From positions 1 through 6,064 of the forward strand of contig JAUXFA010000081.1 of assembly GCA_030620285.1 (NCBI GenBank): a stretch of 6,064 nucleotides of DNA, written 5' to 3'. Positions 1 through 5,942 of the stretch are shown here, one piece after another. How positions within the stretch are numbered: the first letter of the stretch is position 1; every line of letters begins with the position of its first letter. The stretch is from Piscirickettsiaceae bacterium (GTDB lineage: Bacteria > Pseudomonadota > Gammaproteobacteria > Nitrosococcales > Methylophagaceae). The notes under the pieces are model-generated. The model saw nothing but the letters and a program-made list of their open reading frames with translations. It was not told the origin of the DNA and made no database searches. The position numbers and the translations under genes were made by a program.

Positions 1-887
1 GACATGGCTACGATTCGACTTAGCTTAATTATGATGGTGTGTTTGCTTTTCAAACAGGCAATAACCTGCAATCTATTCGCATTATTCATCGTGCCGATAT
101 GCAAGGTGAAGTTGAACGATTAATTTCATTAAATGGTGTCGAAAGAGAAGTAATACGGACCAATGATCTCGTGACCTGTATCTATCCTGAAGGCGAATCA
201 GTACAAGCAGACCGTCGTCCTTTGGGGCGCGGTTTTCCGAGTGATTTACTGACTCGATTAAAAGCGGCATCCTCATTATATAAATTAACCTTGGGTAAAC
301 AGAGCCGAATTGCAGCTCACCAGGCACAAGAGCTATTAATAAATCCAATGGATAATTACCGCTATGGTTATCGTTTATGGATCGCTAAAGATAATAATTT
401 GTTACTACAATCAGATTTGGTCGACGATAAGGGCCGAGTGCTAGAAAAGTTTTCTTTTTCATCGGTAGATATGGGCGTTGATATTCCTGAAAAATCATTG
501 GTGCCTCAAATGAGCGGTAATGCAATGACCTGGAATCGTACTAAGGTAAGGATGGCGAACAAAACAGCATCCAATAAAAAAGTCTCTTTATGGCAAGTGG
601 CATGGTTACCGGAAGGTTTTTCCTTGGAACTACAACAAAACCGATATAAGGCAAAGAATGGCGCGGTAGTTGAACAGCGAGTTTACAGTGATGGTTTAAG
701 TTCAATATCGGTATTTATTGAAAAGATCCGTGCTCGGCATGGTCATTTGCATGGCGGCTCAAATATGGGTGCAGTTAATGCCTTTGGTACGATTATGAAT
801 GCACATTTCATCACGGTTGTCGGGGAAGTACCTGCTCGAACAGTTGAGAAAGTGGGAAGTTCAATCAGCCTCAGTACAGGCGAATAG
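1..887 (+). CDS. rseB: RseB/MucB, periplasmic regulator of the sigma-E anti-sigma factor (5' partial, frame broken near left edge)
   Basis: RseB (MucB) is a periplasmic protein that binds the anti-sigma factor RseA/MucA and shields it from DegS-type cleavage, so it restrains the envelope-stress response. The family is recognised from LNYDG (24-38) and RIIHR (about 78-92) in the LolA-like N-terminal domain. The C-terminal domain starts near 582 with WQVAWLPEGF, followed by VYSDGL (about 681-698), GAVNAFG (about 768) and TVVGEVP. The signal peptide and true start lie upstream of the window. The main frame carries a TAG at 21-23, directly before the conserved LNYDG. Bases 1-21 in another frame read DMATIRL, which fits the residues expected before LNYDG. 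One missing base near 22-29 would explain this. The frame is intact from 24 to the TAG at 885-887. A GTG at 39 is open but lies inside the conserved core and is not a credible start. Family assignment is firm; whether the gene is functional is uncertain. Confidence 0.88.
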
Positions 888-889
888 CA

Positions 890-1315
890 TTGATAGAACA
901 AAAAGCGACCGTAGTCAGTTATGACGAGAAAACTATTTGGTTAGAAGCTGAGCGGCAATCAACCTGTGATGGATGCCAAGTAAAAAAGGGCTGTGGAACA
1001 GGATTACTTGCAAAACATGTCGGAAAACGATTTTCTCGTATTGCGGTTGCAAAAACAATGGATGTTCATATCGGTCAGCAAGTTCAATTGGCGATTCCCG
1101 AAGAGTCCTTATTGCAAGGTGCAGTATTAATGTACATTTTGCCATTAATCATGATGTTTGCGTTTTCAGCAATTGCACAAACTTTAAATGTTAGTGAAGC
1201 CTTAGAAATTATTGCAGGAATAGCGGGTCTATTGATTGGGTTTTATTGGGTAAGAATTCGGCTGCAACGTCAAACAGATGGATTGCAAGCCAAGATAGTA
1301 GAGGAACAAATATGA
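890..1315 (+). CDS. rseC: RseC/MucC family inner-membrane regulator, TTG start
   Basis: This is a 141-residue RseC/MucC homologue, the last member of the classic rpoE-rseABC operon. The family is linked to sigma-E control, thiamine synthesis and reducing the SoxR iron-sulfur protein (rsx/rseC system); its exact biochemical role is less settled than that of RseA or RseB. The N-terminal cytoplasmic part has the Cys cluster C26-x2-C29-x5-C35 followed by GTGLL. Two hydrophobic membrane segments follow, at about residues 74-97 and 104-121, then a basic C-terminal tail. E. coli RseC has a fourth Cys six residues before C26; here that position is Ala20. The start is TTG at 890: the frame upstream is closed by a TGA at 845-847 with no other start between, and translation from TTG gives the family-typical MIEQKATVV. 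An AGG at 878-880 is a modest Shine-Dalgarno. The gene begins 2 nt after rseB and overlaps mucD by 4 nt, so translational coupling is likely. Confidence 0.93.
   Translation: MIEQKATVVSYDEKTIWLEAERQSTCDGCQVKKGCGTGLLAKHVGKRFSRIAVAKTMDVHIGQQVQLAIPEESLLQGAVLMYILPLIMMFAFSAIAQTLNVSEALEIIAGIAGLLIGFYWVRIRLQRQTDGLQAKIVEEQI
1301..1306 (+). promoter_or_regulatory. Shine-Dalgarno of mucD that fixes its start
   Basis: GAGGAA lies 5 nt before the ATG at 1312. It supports 1312 as the start over the open frame reaching back to 1246, whose first 22 residues are polar and would mask the signal peptide. The site lies inside the last codons of rseC. Confidence 0.8.
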
Positions 1316-2748
1316 AGTATCAACAAGTGTGGGCCTGCGTCAGTATTATATTGGTGAGCTTATTGTTAAGCATCAATGTTCACGCTCGTGGTGGATTACC
1401 TGAATTTACTGATTTAGTAGCTGAAAATGGACCTGCGGTAGTTAATATCAGTACGACTATCAACAGAAAAAACAAGCGAACCATGCCTAGGTTGCCGCCG
1501 AATATGCCTAATCCAGAAGGCACACCTTTTGAAGACCTTTTTAAGCATTTTTTTGATCAGCCCGGCCAACAAAGACCGCAACCACGTAGAGCTAATTCAC
1601 TAGGTTCAGGTTTTGTCTTGTCATCAGATGGTTATATTTTAACCAATCATCATGTCATCGCCGATGCCGATGAAATTATTGTCCGCTTTAGTGACCGAAA
1701 TGAACTGGTCGCGAAAGTATTAGGCAGTGATGAGCGTAGTGATGTGGCACTTTTAAAAGTGGATGCATCGGGTTTAAAAGCGGTCAAGCTTGGTGATTCA
1801 AAAGCATCGAAGGTCGGTGAATGGGTCTTAGCAATTGGTTCACCTTTTGGATTTGATCATTCTGCCACGGCAGGCATCATCAGTGCGCTGGGCCGCAGTC
1901 TGCCAAGTGATAGTTATGTTCCTTTCATTCAAACAGACGTGGCGATCAATCCAGGAAACTCGGGTGGGCCATTATTCAATTTGAAGGGTGAAGTGATTGG
2001 CATCAATTCACAAATATATAGCCGGACAGGTGGCTTTATGGGCGTGTCATTTGCGATCCCGATGGATGTGGTTATGAATGTGGTTGCACAGATCAAATCC
2101 CAAGGTTATGTCAGCCGTGGTTGGCTAGGAGTGGTGATTCAGGATGTCACTCGTGAACTGGCGGAATCATTTGGTCTAAAGAAACCTCATGGCGCATTAA
2201 TATCGCGAGTATTACCGAATAGTCCGGCAGCAAAAGCAGGTTTTGAACCGGGTGATGTTATTTTGAAATTCAATGGTAAAAAAGTAGCAAGTTCATCAGC
2301 ATTACCTCCAATTGTAGGTAGAACAAGTATTGGTAAATCAGTACCGGTTGAAATTATGAGGTATAACGAACGTCAAACTATTTTTGTTGAGGTTGAGCAG
2401 TTACCTGAAGATGAAGATATCGTTAAGGCAAATAATGATACTGGACGCTTGATTGATGAACGTTTAGCAATCGAAGTATCTAGCTTAGATGATGAGCAAC
2501 GTGAACAATACGCGGTTGAGGGCGGTGTTGTGGTGGTATCGGTAGAACAAGGCGCTGCTTCCGAAGCCGGTATACGCCGTGGTGATGTCATCCTAAGCAT
2601 TAATAATCAAAAAATTGAAGGTGCTAAACAGTTTTTGGATATTGCCAAGGATTTACCTACAAATAAGGCTATTCCAGTATTAGTGCAGCGTGGCGGCAGT
2701 GCTAGTTTCTTGGCTTTACGTTTGCAAGCGGATGATGATAAATCATAA
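1312..2748 (+). CDS. mucD: Periplasmic Do-type serine endopeptidase/chaperone (DegP/MucD family)
   Basis: This is a 478-residue HtrA-family protease that degrades or refolds misfolded envelope proteins. In Pseudomonas the orthologue MucD sits in the same operon and dampens sigma-E (AlgU) signalling. A signal peptide covers residues 1-25 (positive start MKYQQ, hydrophobic core, cleavage after VHA). A Pro/Arg/Gln-rich loop at about 51-96 matches the long LA loop of Do proteases. The trypsin-like domain has the triad His114 (TNHHVI), Asp144 (RSDVALL) and Ser217 (GNSGGP). PDZ1 begins at about 262 with the binding loop RGWLGVVI; PDZ2 covers about 380-474 with GIRRGDVI. All catalytic residues are present. 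The start overlaps the rseC stop as ATGA, so the two are probably translated together. DegP, DegQ and MucD cannot be separated by sequence alone; the symbol rests on length and gene order. A 221-nt gap follows. Confidence 0.95.
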   Translation: MKYQQVWACVSIILVSLLLSINVHARGGLPEFTDLVAENGPAVVNISTTINRKNKRTMPRLPPNMPNPEGTPFEDLFKHFFDQPGQQRPQPRRANSLGSGFVLSSDGYILTNHHVIADADEIIVRFSDRNELVAKVLGSDERSDVALLKVDASGLKAVKLGDSKASKVGEWVLAIGSPFGFDHSATAGIISALGRSLPSDSYVPFIQTDVAINPGNSGGPLFNLKGEVIGINSQIYSRTGGFMGVSFAIPMDVVMNVVAQIKSQGYVSRGWLGVVIQDVTRELAESFGLKKPHGALISRVLPNSPAAKAGFEPGDVILKFNGKKVASSSALPPIVGRTSIGKSVPVEIMRYNERQTIFVEVEQLPEDEDIVKANNDTGRLIDERLAIEVSSLDDEQREQYAVEGGVVVVSVEQGAASEAGIRRGDVILSINNQKIEGAKQFLDIAKDLPTNKAIPVLVQRGGSASFLALRLQADDDKS

Positions 2749-2749
2749 G

Positions 2750-2763
2750 ATAGATATATCTAT
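2750..2763. repeat. 14-bp perfect palindrome just after the mucD stop
   Basis: ATAGATATATCTAT is its own reverse complement and starts 2 nt after the mucD stop codon. As RNA it could form only a weak 5-bp stem with a 4-nt loop and has no U-tract, so it is a poor terminator. As DNA it could be a dimeric-protein site, but no known operator is recognised. It may be chance in AT-rich DNA. Confidence 0.45.
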
Positions 2764-2823
2764 TGCTTGGTAACGACTCGAAGAAAATATAATGGACTTT
2801 GAATGAGTTGATATTTCTTTTAT

Positions 2824-2854
2824 GCGGAAAGAATTTTAATGGATTCTTTTTCGC
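2824..2854 (+). other. Imperfect hairpin in the mucD-lepA gap
   Basis: The left arm GCGGAAAGAAT (2824-2834) pairs with ATTCTTTTTCGC (2843-2854) across an 8-nt loop. There are 7 perfect pairs next to the loop, then a G-U or small internal loop with one extra U, then GCG/CGC. The run of T lies within the right arm and the bases after CGC are not U-rich, so this is not a classic intrinsic terminator. It could still stabilise the 3' end of the rseB-mucD transcript or weakly attenuate read-through into lepA. Confidence 0.4.
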
Positions 2855-2856
2855 TA

Positions 2857-2905
2857 TGTATCTTAGCTTTGACAGCATATATAATGTGCAGCATTAAATT
2901 TATGT
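2857..2905 (+). promoter_or_regulatory. Candidate sigma-70 promoter region for lepA-lepB
   Basis: A perfect -10 hexamer TATAAT lies at 2880-2885, but its -35 at 17-bp spacing (TGTATC, 2857-2862) is poor. A perfect -35 hexamer TTGACA lies at 2869-2874, with the weak -10 CATTAA at 2892-2897 (17-bp spacing). The two perfect boxes are only 5 bp apart and cannot serve the same polymerase. Predicted starts near 2892 or 2904 would give a leader of about 65-80 nt that includes the paired segments before lepA. A third weak pair is TTCATT (2908-2913) with TATAAG (2931-2936). The surroundings are strongly AT-rich, so chance matches are likely, but this is the only long gap and the obvious place for a promoter. 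Confidence 0.4.
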
Positions 2906-2918
2906 GGTTCATTAAAAG

Positions 2919-2936
2919 TACAAAATAAAATATAAG
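2919..2936 (+). repeat. Imperfect direct repeat, copy 1 (copy 2 spans the lepA start)
   Basis: TACAAAATAAAATATAAG here recurs at 2964-2983 as the same string with one extra T and one extra A. The second copy contains the lepA ATT start and first codons. The copies begin 45 nt apart. This could be a small local duplication that created the alternative pairing partner, or convergence in AT-rich DNA. Confidence 0.5.
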
Positions 2937-2956
2937 TTAAAAACGTTTATTTTGTA
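2919..2956 (+). promoter_or_regulatory. Upstream hairpin of the lepA leader (possible anti-sequestering arm)
   Basis: TACAAAATAAA (2919-2929) is a perfect 11-base reverse complement of TTTATTTTGTA (2946-2956), with a 16-nt loop. If formed in RNA, this stem occupies the segment that could otherwise pair with the lepA start codon, leaving the Shine-Dalgarno and ATT start free. Stem and loop are AT-rich. The pairing is read directly from sequence; the regulatory role is inference. Confidence 0.45.
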
Positions 2957-2975
2957 ATAAGGATACAAAATTAAA
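2946..2975 (+). promoter_or_regulatory. Ribosome-binding-site hairpin of lepA: Shine-Dalgarno in loop, ATT start in stem
   Basis: TTTATTTTGTA (2946-2956) pairs with TACAAAATTAAA (2964-2975). There are 7 continuous pairs next to the loop, then a single bulged U at 2971 and 4 more pairs; alternatively 8 continuous pairs from 2949 to 2971. The 7-nt loop (2957-2963) contains the Shine-Dalgarno AAGGA (2959-2963), which ends 6 nt before the ATT start at 2970-2972. The start codon lies in the right arm, so folding would hinder initiation. Mostly A-U pairs suggest marginal stability that temperature, a ribosome or a bound protein could change. The pairing is seen in the sequence; the function is inferred. 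Confidence 0.5.
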
Positions 2976-4763
2976 AATATAAGAAATTTTTCGATCATTG
3001 CACACATTGATCATGGTAAATCTACAATTGCTGATCGATTCATTCAAATATGTGGTGGTTTAAGCGATCGTGAAATGTCTGCACAAGTCCTTGATTCAAT
3101 GGATATTGAGAAAGAGCGCGGCATCACTATTAAAGCGCAGTGTGTTTCATTAGATTACACAGCACGCGATGGCGAAACCTATCATTTAAATTTTATTGAT
3201 ACGCCTGGACATGTCGATTTTTCATATGAAGTATCGCGATCATTAGCCGCATGTGAAGGTGCGTTATTAGTCGTCGATGCGGCGCAAGGTGTTGAGGCGC
3301 AAAGTGTAGCTAACTGTTATACCGCTATTGATTTAGGTCTAGAAGTCCTACCCGTACTCAACAAAGTTGATTTACCGTCAGCTGAACCCGAACAAGTGGC
3401 CCAAGAAATTGAAGACATTATTGGTGTCGATGCTATGGATGCCGTTCGTTGTAGCGCCAAAACAGGCCTTGGAATTGAAGATTTATTAGAAGCTCTGGTT
3501 GTTCGTATTCCGCCACCCATTGGTAATGTTGATGGTGAACTAAAAGCGCTGATTATTGATTCATGGTTCGATAGCTATGTGGGTGTTATTTCACTGGTTA
3601 GAATCATGCAAGGTTCGATTAAAAAGCGTGACAAAATTAAAGTGATGTCGACCGGACAAGAATATCAGGTTGAACAAGTGGGTGTATTTACACCTAAGCG
3701 TAGTGAACGCGATGGACTCCATTGCGGTGAGGTTGGTTATGTTATCTCAGGTGTTAAAGACATTGACGGTGCACCGGTAGGGGATACCTTAACTCATGTA
3801 CATCATGGCGCAGTCGAAGCATTGCCTGGATTTAAAGCAGCAACACCCCAAGTCTATGCAGGTCTGTTTCCCGTAAGCTCGGAAGATTTTGAAGCTTTCC
3901 GTGAAGCCTTAGCCAAGCTAAGACTAAATGATGCCTCCTTATTCTTCGAGCCGGAAAGCTCACAAGCCTTAGGTTTTGGTTTTCGCTGTGGTTTTCTGGG
4001 CTTATTGCATATGGAAATCATCCAAGAGCGTCTGGAACGCGAATATGATCTTGATTTGATTACAACGGCACCAACTGTTGTATTTGAAGTGTTAACCCGG
4101 AAAGGTGACATTCTCAATATTGAAAACCCAGCTTTATTGCCAGATATTGGCTCGATTGATGAGATTCGTGAACCGATTGTGATTGCGGATATTTTGGTGC
4201 CACAAGAGCATTTAGGTGCGGTGATTACACTTTGCATCGAAAAACGTGGTGTTCAAAAAAACATGCAATACATGGGTAAACAGGTGGCATTAAGTTATGA
4301 ATTACCAATGAATGAGGTGGTGATAGATTTCTTTGATCGAGTGAAGTCTGTTAGCCGAGGCTATGCTTCATTAGATTATCATTTCACGCGGTTTCAAGAG
4401 GCAAAACTAGTTAAACTCGACATTCTGATTAATGGTGAACGCATTGATGCTTTATCGATGATTGTTCACAGTGAAAACAGTTTGTCACGCGGACGGCAAT
4501 TAGTCGAAAAAATGAAAGAACTCATTCCAAGACAGATGTTTGATATAGCCATTCAGGCCGCAGTGGGTGGTCATATTATTTCACGATCAACCGTTAAGGC
4601 TTTACGTAAAAATGTTATCGCCAAATGTTATGGTGGTGACGTGTCGCGCAAACGTAAGTTATTGGATAAACAAAAGAAAGGTAAAAAACGGATGAAATCA
4701 ATTGGTAAGGTTGATGTGCCGCAAGAGGCTTTCTTGGCTGTTTTACAGTTATCAAAAAAATAA
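2970..4763 (+). CDS. lepA: Elongation factor 4 (LepA), ribosome-associated GTPase, apparent ATT start
   Basis: LepA/EF4 is a ribosome-binding translational GTPase related to EF-G, with roles in back-translocation or initiation/30S biogenesis. From ATT at 2970 the protein has 597 residues (E. coli: 599). Its N-terminus ([18 protein letters not shown] at residues 2-19) matches E. coli LepA residue for residue. GTPase motifs are G1 AHIDHGKS (11-18), G2 RGITI (50-54), G3 DTPGH (77-81, with His81), G4 NKVD (131-134) and G5 SAK (162-164). The C-terminal region carries the LepA-specific basic stretch ([18 protein letters not shown]). A TAA at 2958-2960 closes the frame upstream, and no ATG, GTG or TTG occurs in frame before ATG 3075, which would remove the P-loop. 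ATT, in the position of the family's Met1 and 6 nt after AAGGA, is therefore the supported start. lepB follows after 13 nt. Confidence 0.96.
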   Translation: MKNIRNFSIIAHIDHGKSTIADRFIQICGGLSDREMSAQVLDSMDIEKERGITIKAQCVSLDYTARDGETYHLNFIDTPGHVDFSYEVSRSLAACEGALLVVDAAQGVEAQSVANCYTAIDLGLEVLPVLNKVDLPSAEPEQVAQEIEDIIGVDAMDAVRCSAKTGLGIEDLLEALVVRIPPPIGNVDGELKALIIDSWFDSYVGVISLVRIMQGSIKKRDKIKVMSTGQEYQVEQVGVFTPKRSERDGLHCGEVGYVISGVKDIDGAPVGDTLTHVHHGAVEALPGFKAATPQVYAGLFPVSSEDFEAFREALAKLRLNDASLFFEPESSQALGFGFRCGFLGLLHMEIIQERLEREYDLDLITTAPTVVFEVLTRKGDILNIENPALLPDIGSIDEIREPIVIADILVPQEHLGAVITLCIEKRGVQKNMQYMGKQVALSYELPMNEVVIDFFDRVKSVSRGYASLDYHFTRFQEAKLVKLDILINGERIDALSMIVHSENSLSRGRQLVEKMKELIPRQMFDIAIQAAVGGHIISRSTVKALRKNVIAKCYGGDVSRKRKLLDKQKKGKKRMKSIGKVDVPQEAFLAVLQLSKK

Positions 4764-4768
4764 AAGGA
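4764..4768 (+). promoter_or_regulatory. Shine-Dalgarno of lepB supporting its GTG start
   Basis: AAGGA follows the lepA stop codon directly and ends 8 nt before the GTG at 4777. It supports GTG over any later ATG, the first of which (codon 7) would cut into membrane segment 1. Confidence 0.75.
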
Positions 4769-4776
4769 TATTCTAA

Positions 4777-5538
4777 GTGAGTTTTCCAGCAATAATGGTC
4801 ACTCTGGTAGTGGTGACGGGAATAATTTGGTTGATTGATAGTTTGTTGTGGGCGCCACAGCGAGAAAAGGAATCAAAAGAGCCGCTGGTCGTGGAATATG
4901 CTCGCTCTTTCTTTCCCATCATTTTAGTGGTGTTAATTATTCGATCATTTATGGTCGAACCTTTTCGGATACCCTCGGCATCAATGTTGCCCACCTTACA
5001 TATCGGTGATTTTATTCTAGTGAATAAGTTTACTTATGGTATTCGCTTACCGGTGTTAAATAAAAAAGTTATTTCTATCGGGGAGCCAGCGCGTGGTGAT
5101 GTAGTGGTATTTCGTTATCCGAAAAACCCAAATATTGATTATATTAAACGGGTGATCGGTTTGCCTGGAGATAAGGTAGGTTACTTTAATAAAATTATCT
5201 ATATCAATGGTCAAGCGATCAGCCAAGATGCTAAGAAAAAAGATGTTGCTCTATTAGCAATAGCACCGGCAAGAAGCGAATTACGTTTTGAGAAAATGGG
5301 TGAACTAGGCCACGATATATTAATTGATCCAGAACGTATATTAGTAGAAGGAGAAACCATTGTGCCCGAAGGTGAATATTTTGTAATGGGCGATAATCGT
5401 GATAATAGTAATGACAGTCGGTTTTGGGGAACAGTGCCCGAACAAAACTTAGTCGGTAAAGCATTTTTTATCTGGATGAGTTGGGATTGGAATTCAGGTG
5501 GTATAGTATGGCATCGATTGGGTGATTCAATTAACTAA
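4777..5538 (+). CDS. lepB: Signal peptidase I (leader peptidase), GTG start
   Basis: LepB cleaves signal peptides from exported preproteins at the outer face of the inner membrane, including, presumably, the MucD signal peptide encoded upstream. The protein has 253 residues. Two hydrophobic membrane segments lie at about 3-24 and 45-60. Box B IPSASMLPTL carries the catalytic Ser69 and box D DYIKRVIGLPGD carries the general base Lys124. Box E GDNRDNSNDSR lies at 205-215. It is shorter than E. coli LepB (324) because the cytoplasmic loop between membrane segments and the insertion between boxes D and E are compact; the catalytic core is complete. It is cotranscribed with lepA by all appearances (13-nt gap) and is followed after 15 nt by the DUF4845 gene. 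Confidence 0.96.
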   Translation: MSFPAIMVTLVVVTGIIWLIDSLLWAPQREKESKEPLVVEYARSFFPIILVVLIIRSFMVEPFRIPSASMLPTLHIGDFILVNKFTYGIRLPVLNKKVISIGEPARGDVVVFRYPKNPNIDYIKRVIGLPGDKVGYFNKIIYINGQAISQDAKKKDVALLAIAPARSELRFEKMGELGHDILIDPERILVEGETIVPEGEYFVMGDNRDNSNDSRFWGTVPEQNLVGKAFFIWMSWDWNSGGIVWHRLGDSIN

Positions 5539-5553
5539 GCTAAGGAAATAGTA

Positions 5554-5934
5554 ATGCATAAACAACGTGGAATGACATTGATTGGATGGGCGCTTGTACT
5601 GGGCATTATTGCTTTTTTTGCCACAGTAGTCATGCGTGTATTACCCATGTACCAAGAATATTATGGTGTATTGCAAATCATGGATGGTATGGAAATTGAA
5701 ATTACCAATAATAAACTAACAAAAAGACAAGTCATGACGTTATTGGAAAAACGATTTGATACTGGTTATATATTTAGTGTTAAGAAGGATAATATCGAAC
5801 TTTTACGAGGTAAGAATAATGTGCATGTCAGTAAAATAGTTATTGATTATGAGGTACGTAAACCCTTTATGGCACAGATTGATTTGGTTGGGCACTTTCA
5901 CACAGAAGTTGATGTTGAAGATAAGCGAAAATAG
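5554..5934 (+). CDS. DUF4845 family single-span membrane protein
   Basis: This is a 126-residue protein of the DUF4845 family, usually found between lepB and rnc in Gammaproteobacteria (PA0769 position in Pseudomonas). Its function is not established. The N-terminus QRGMTLIGW leads into one hydrophobic segment (about 8-27), followed by VLPMYQEYYGV. A soluble domain follows with the family-typical KRFDTGYIFSV at about 66-76 and a charged tail. The RG-MTLIGW start looks like a type IV prepilin leader (short basic leader, Gly, then a hydrophobic helix), but the Glu usual at mature position 5 is Gly here. The ATG at 5554 has a good Shine-Dalgarno (AAGGA, 5542-5546). Spacing to lepB is 15 nt and to rnc 8 nt, so it belongs to the same operon. 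Placement suggests a link to secretion or envelope function, which is inference. Confidence 0.88.
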   Translation: MHKQRGMTLIGWALVLGIIAFFATVVMRVLPMYQEYYGVLQIMDGMEIEITNNKLTKRQVMTLLEKRFDTGYIFSVKKDNIELLRGKNNVHVSKIVIDYEVRKPFMAQIDLVGHFHTEVDVEDKRK

Positions 5935-5942
5935 ACACGTAA

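Noticed and set aside
39..41. GTG as a genuine start of rseB
   Set aside because: It falls inside the conserved LNYDG-VFAF region, so the protein would lack its signal peptide and part of the first strand. The frame is broken upstream rather than starting here.
973..1194. 73-codon + strand frame inside rseC
   Set aside because: It is an out-of-frame shadow of the well-supported rseC; its Cys-rich look comes from the shifted codons.
1246..1311. Upstream extension of the mucD open frame to 1246
   Set aside because: The extension lies inside rseC, is polar and would bury the signal peptide. GAGGAA at 1301-1306 and the ATGA overlap point to 1312.
2856..2897. 13-codon leader-peptide-like frame in the mucD-lepA gap
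   Set aside because: There is no Shine-Dalgarno, no run of a regulatory amino acid, and it overlaps the promoter-like boxes, so it is probably not transcribed as a leader.
2941..2948. AAACGTTT palindrome resembling the core of a PurR-type operator
   Set aside because: Only the 8-base core matches; the flanking G/C positions of such operators are absent, and the segment overlaps the leader pairing arms.
2749..2969. Sigma-E type promoter (GGAACTT ... TCTGA) ahead of lepA
   Set aside because: No such pair at suitable spacing is visible in the gap. A GGAACT near 625 inside rseB also lacks a matching -10.
3075..3077. ATG as the start of lepA
   Set aside because: It is residue 36 of the family alignment. 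Starting here would remove the P-loop (AHIDHGKS), while the upstream codons match LepA residue for residue back to ATT 2970.
3854..4237. 127-codon open frame on the minus strand
   Set aside because: It lies wholly opposite lepA, encodes a Ser/Lys/Arg-rich sequence without domain likeness and has no promoter or Shine-Dalgarno support. The other minus-strand frames (82-348, 933-1145, 2373-2600, 3317-3520, 4773-4994, 5231-5464, 5867-6049) are the same kind of shadow.
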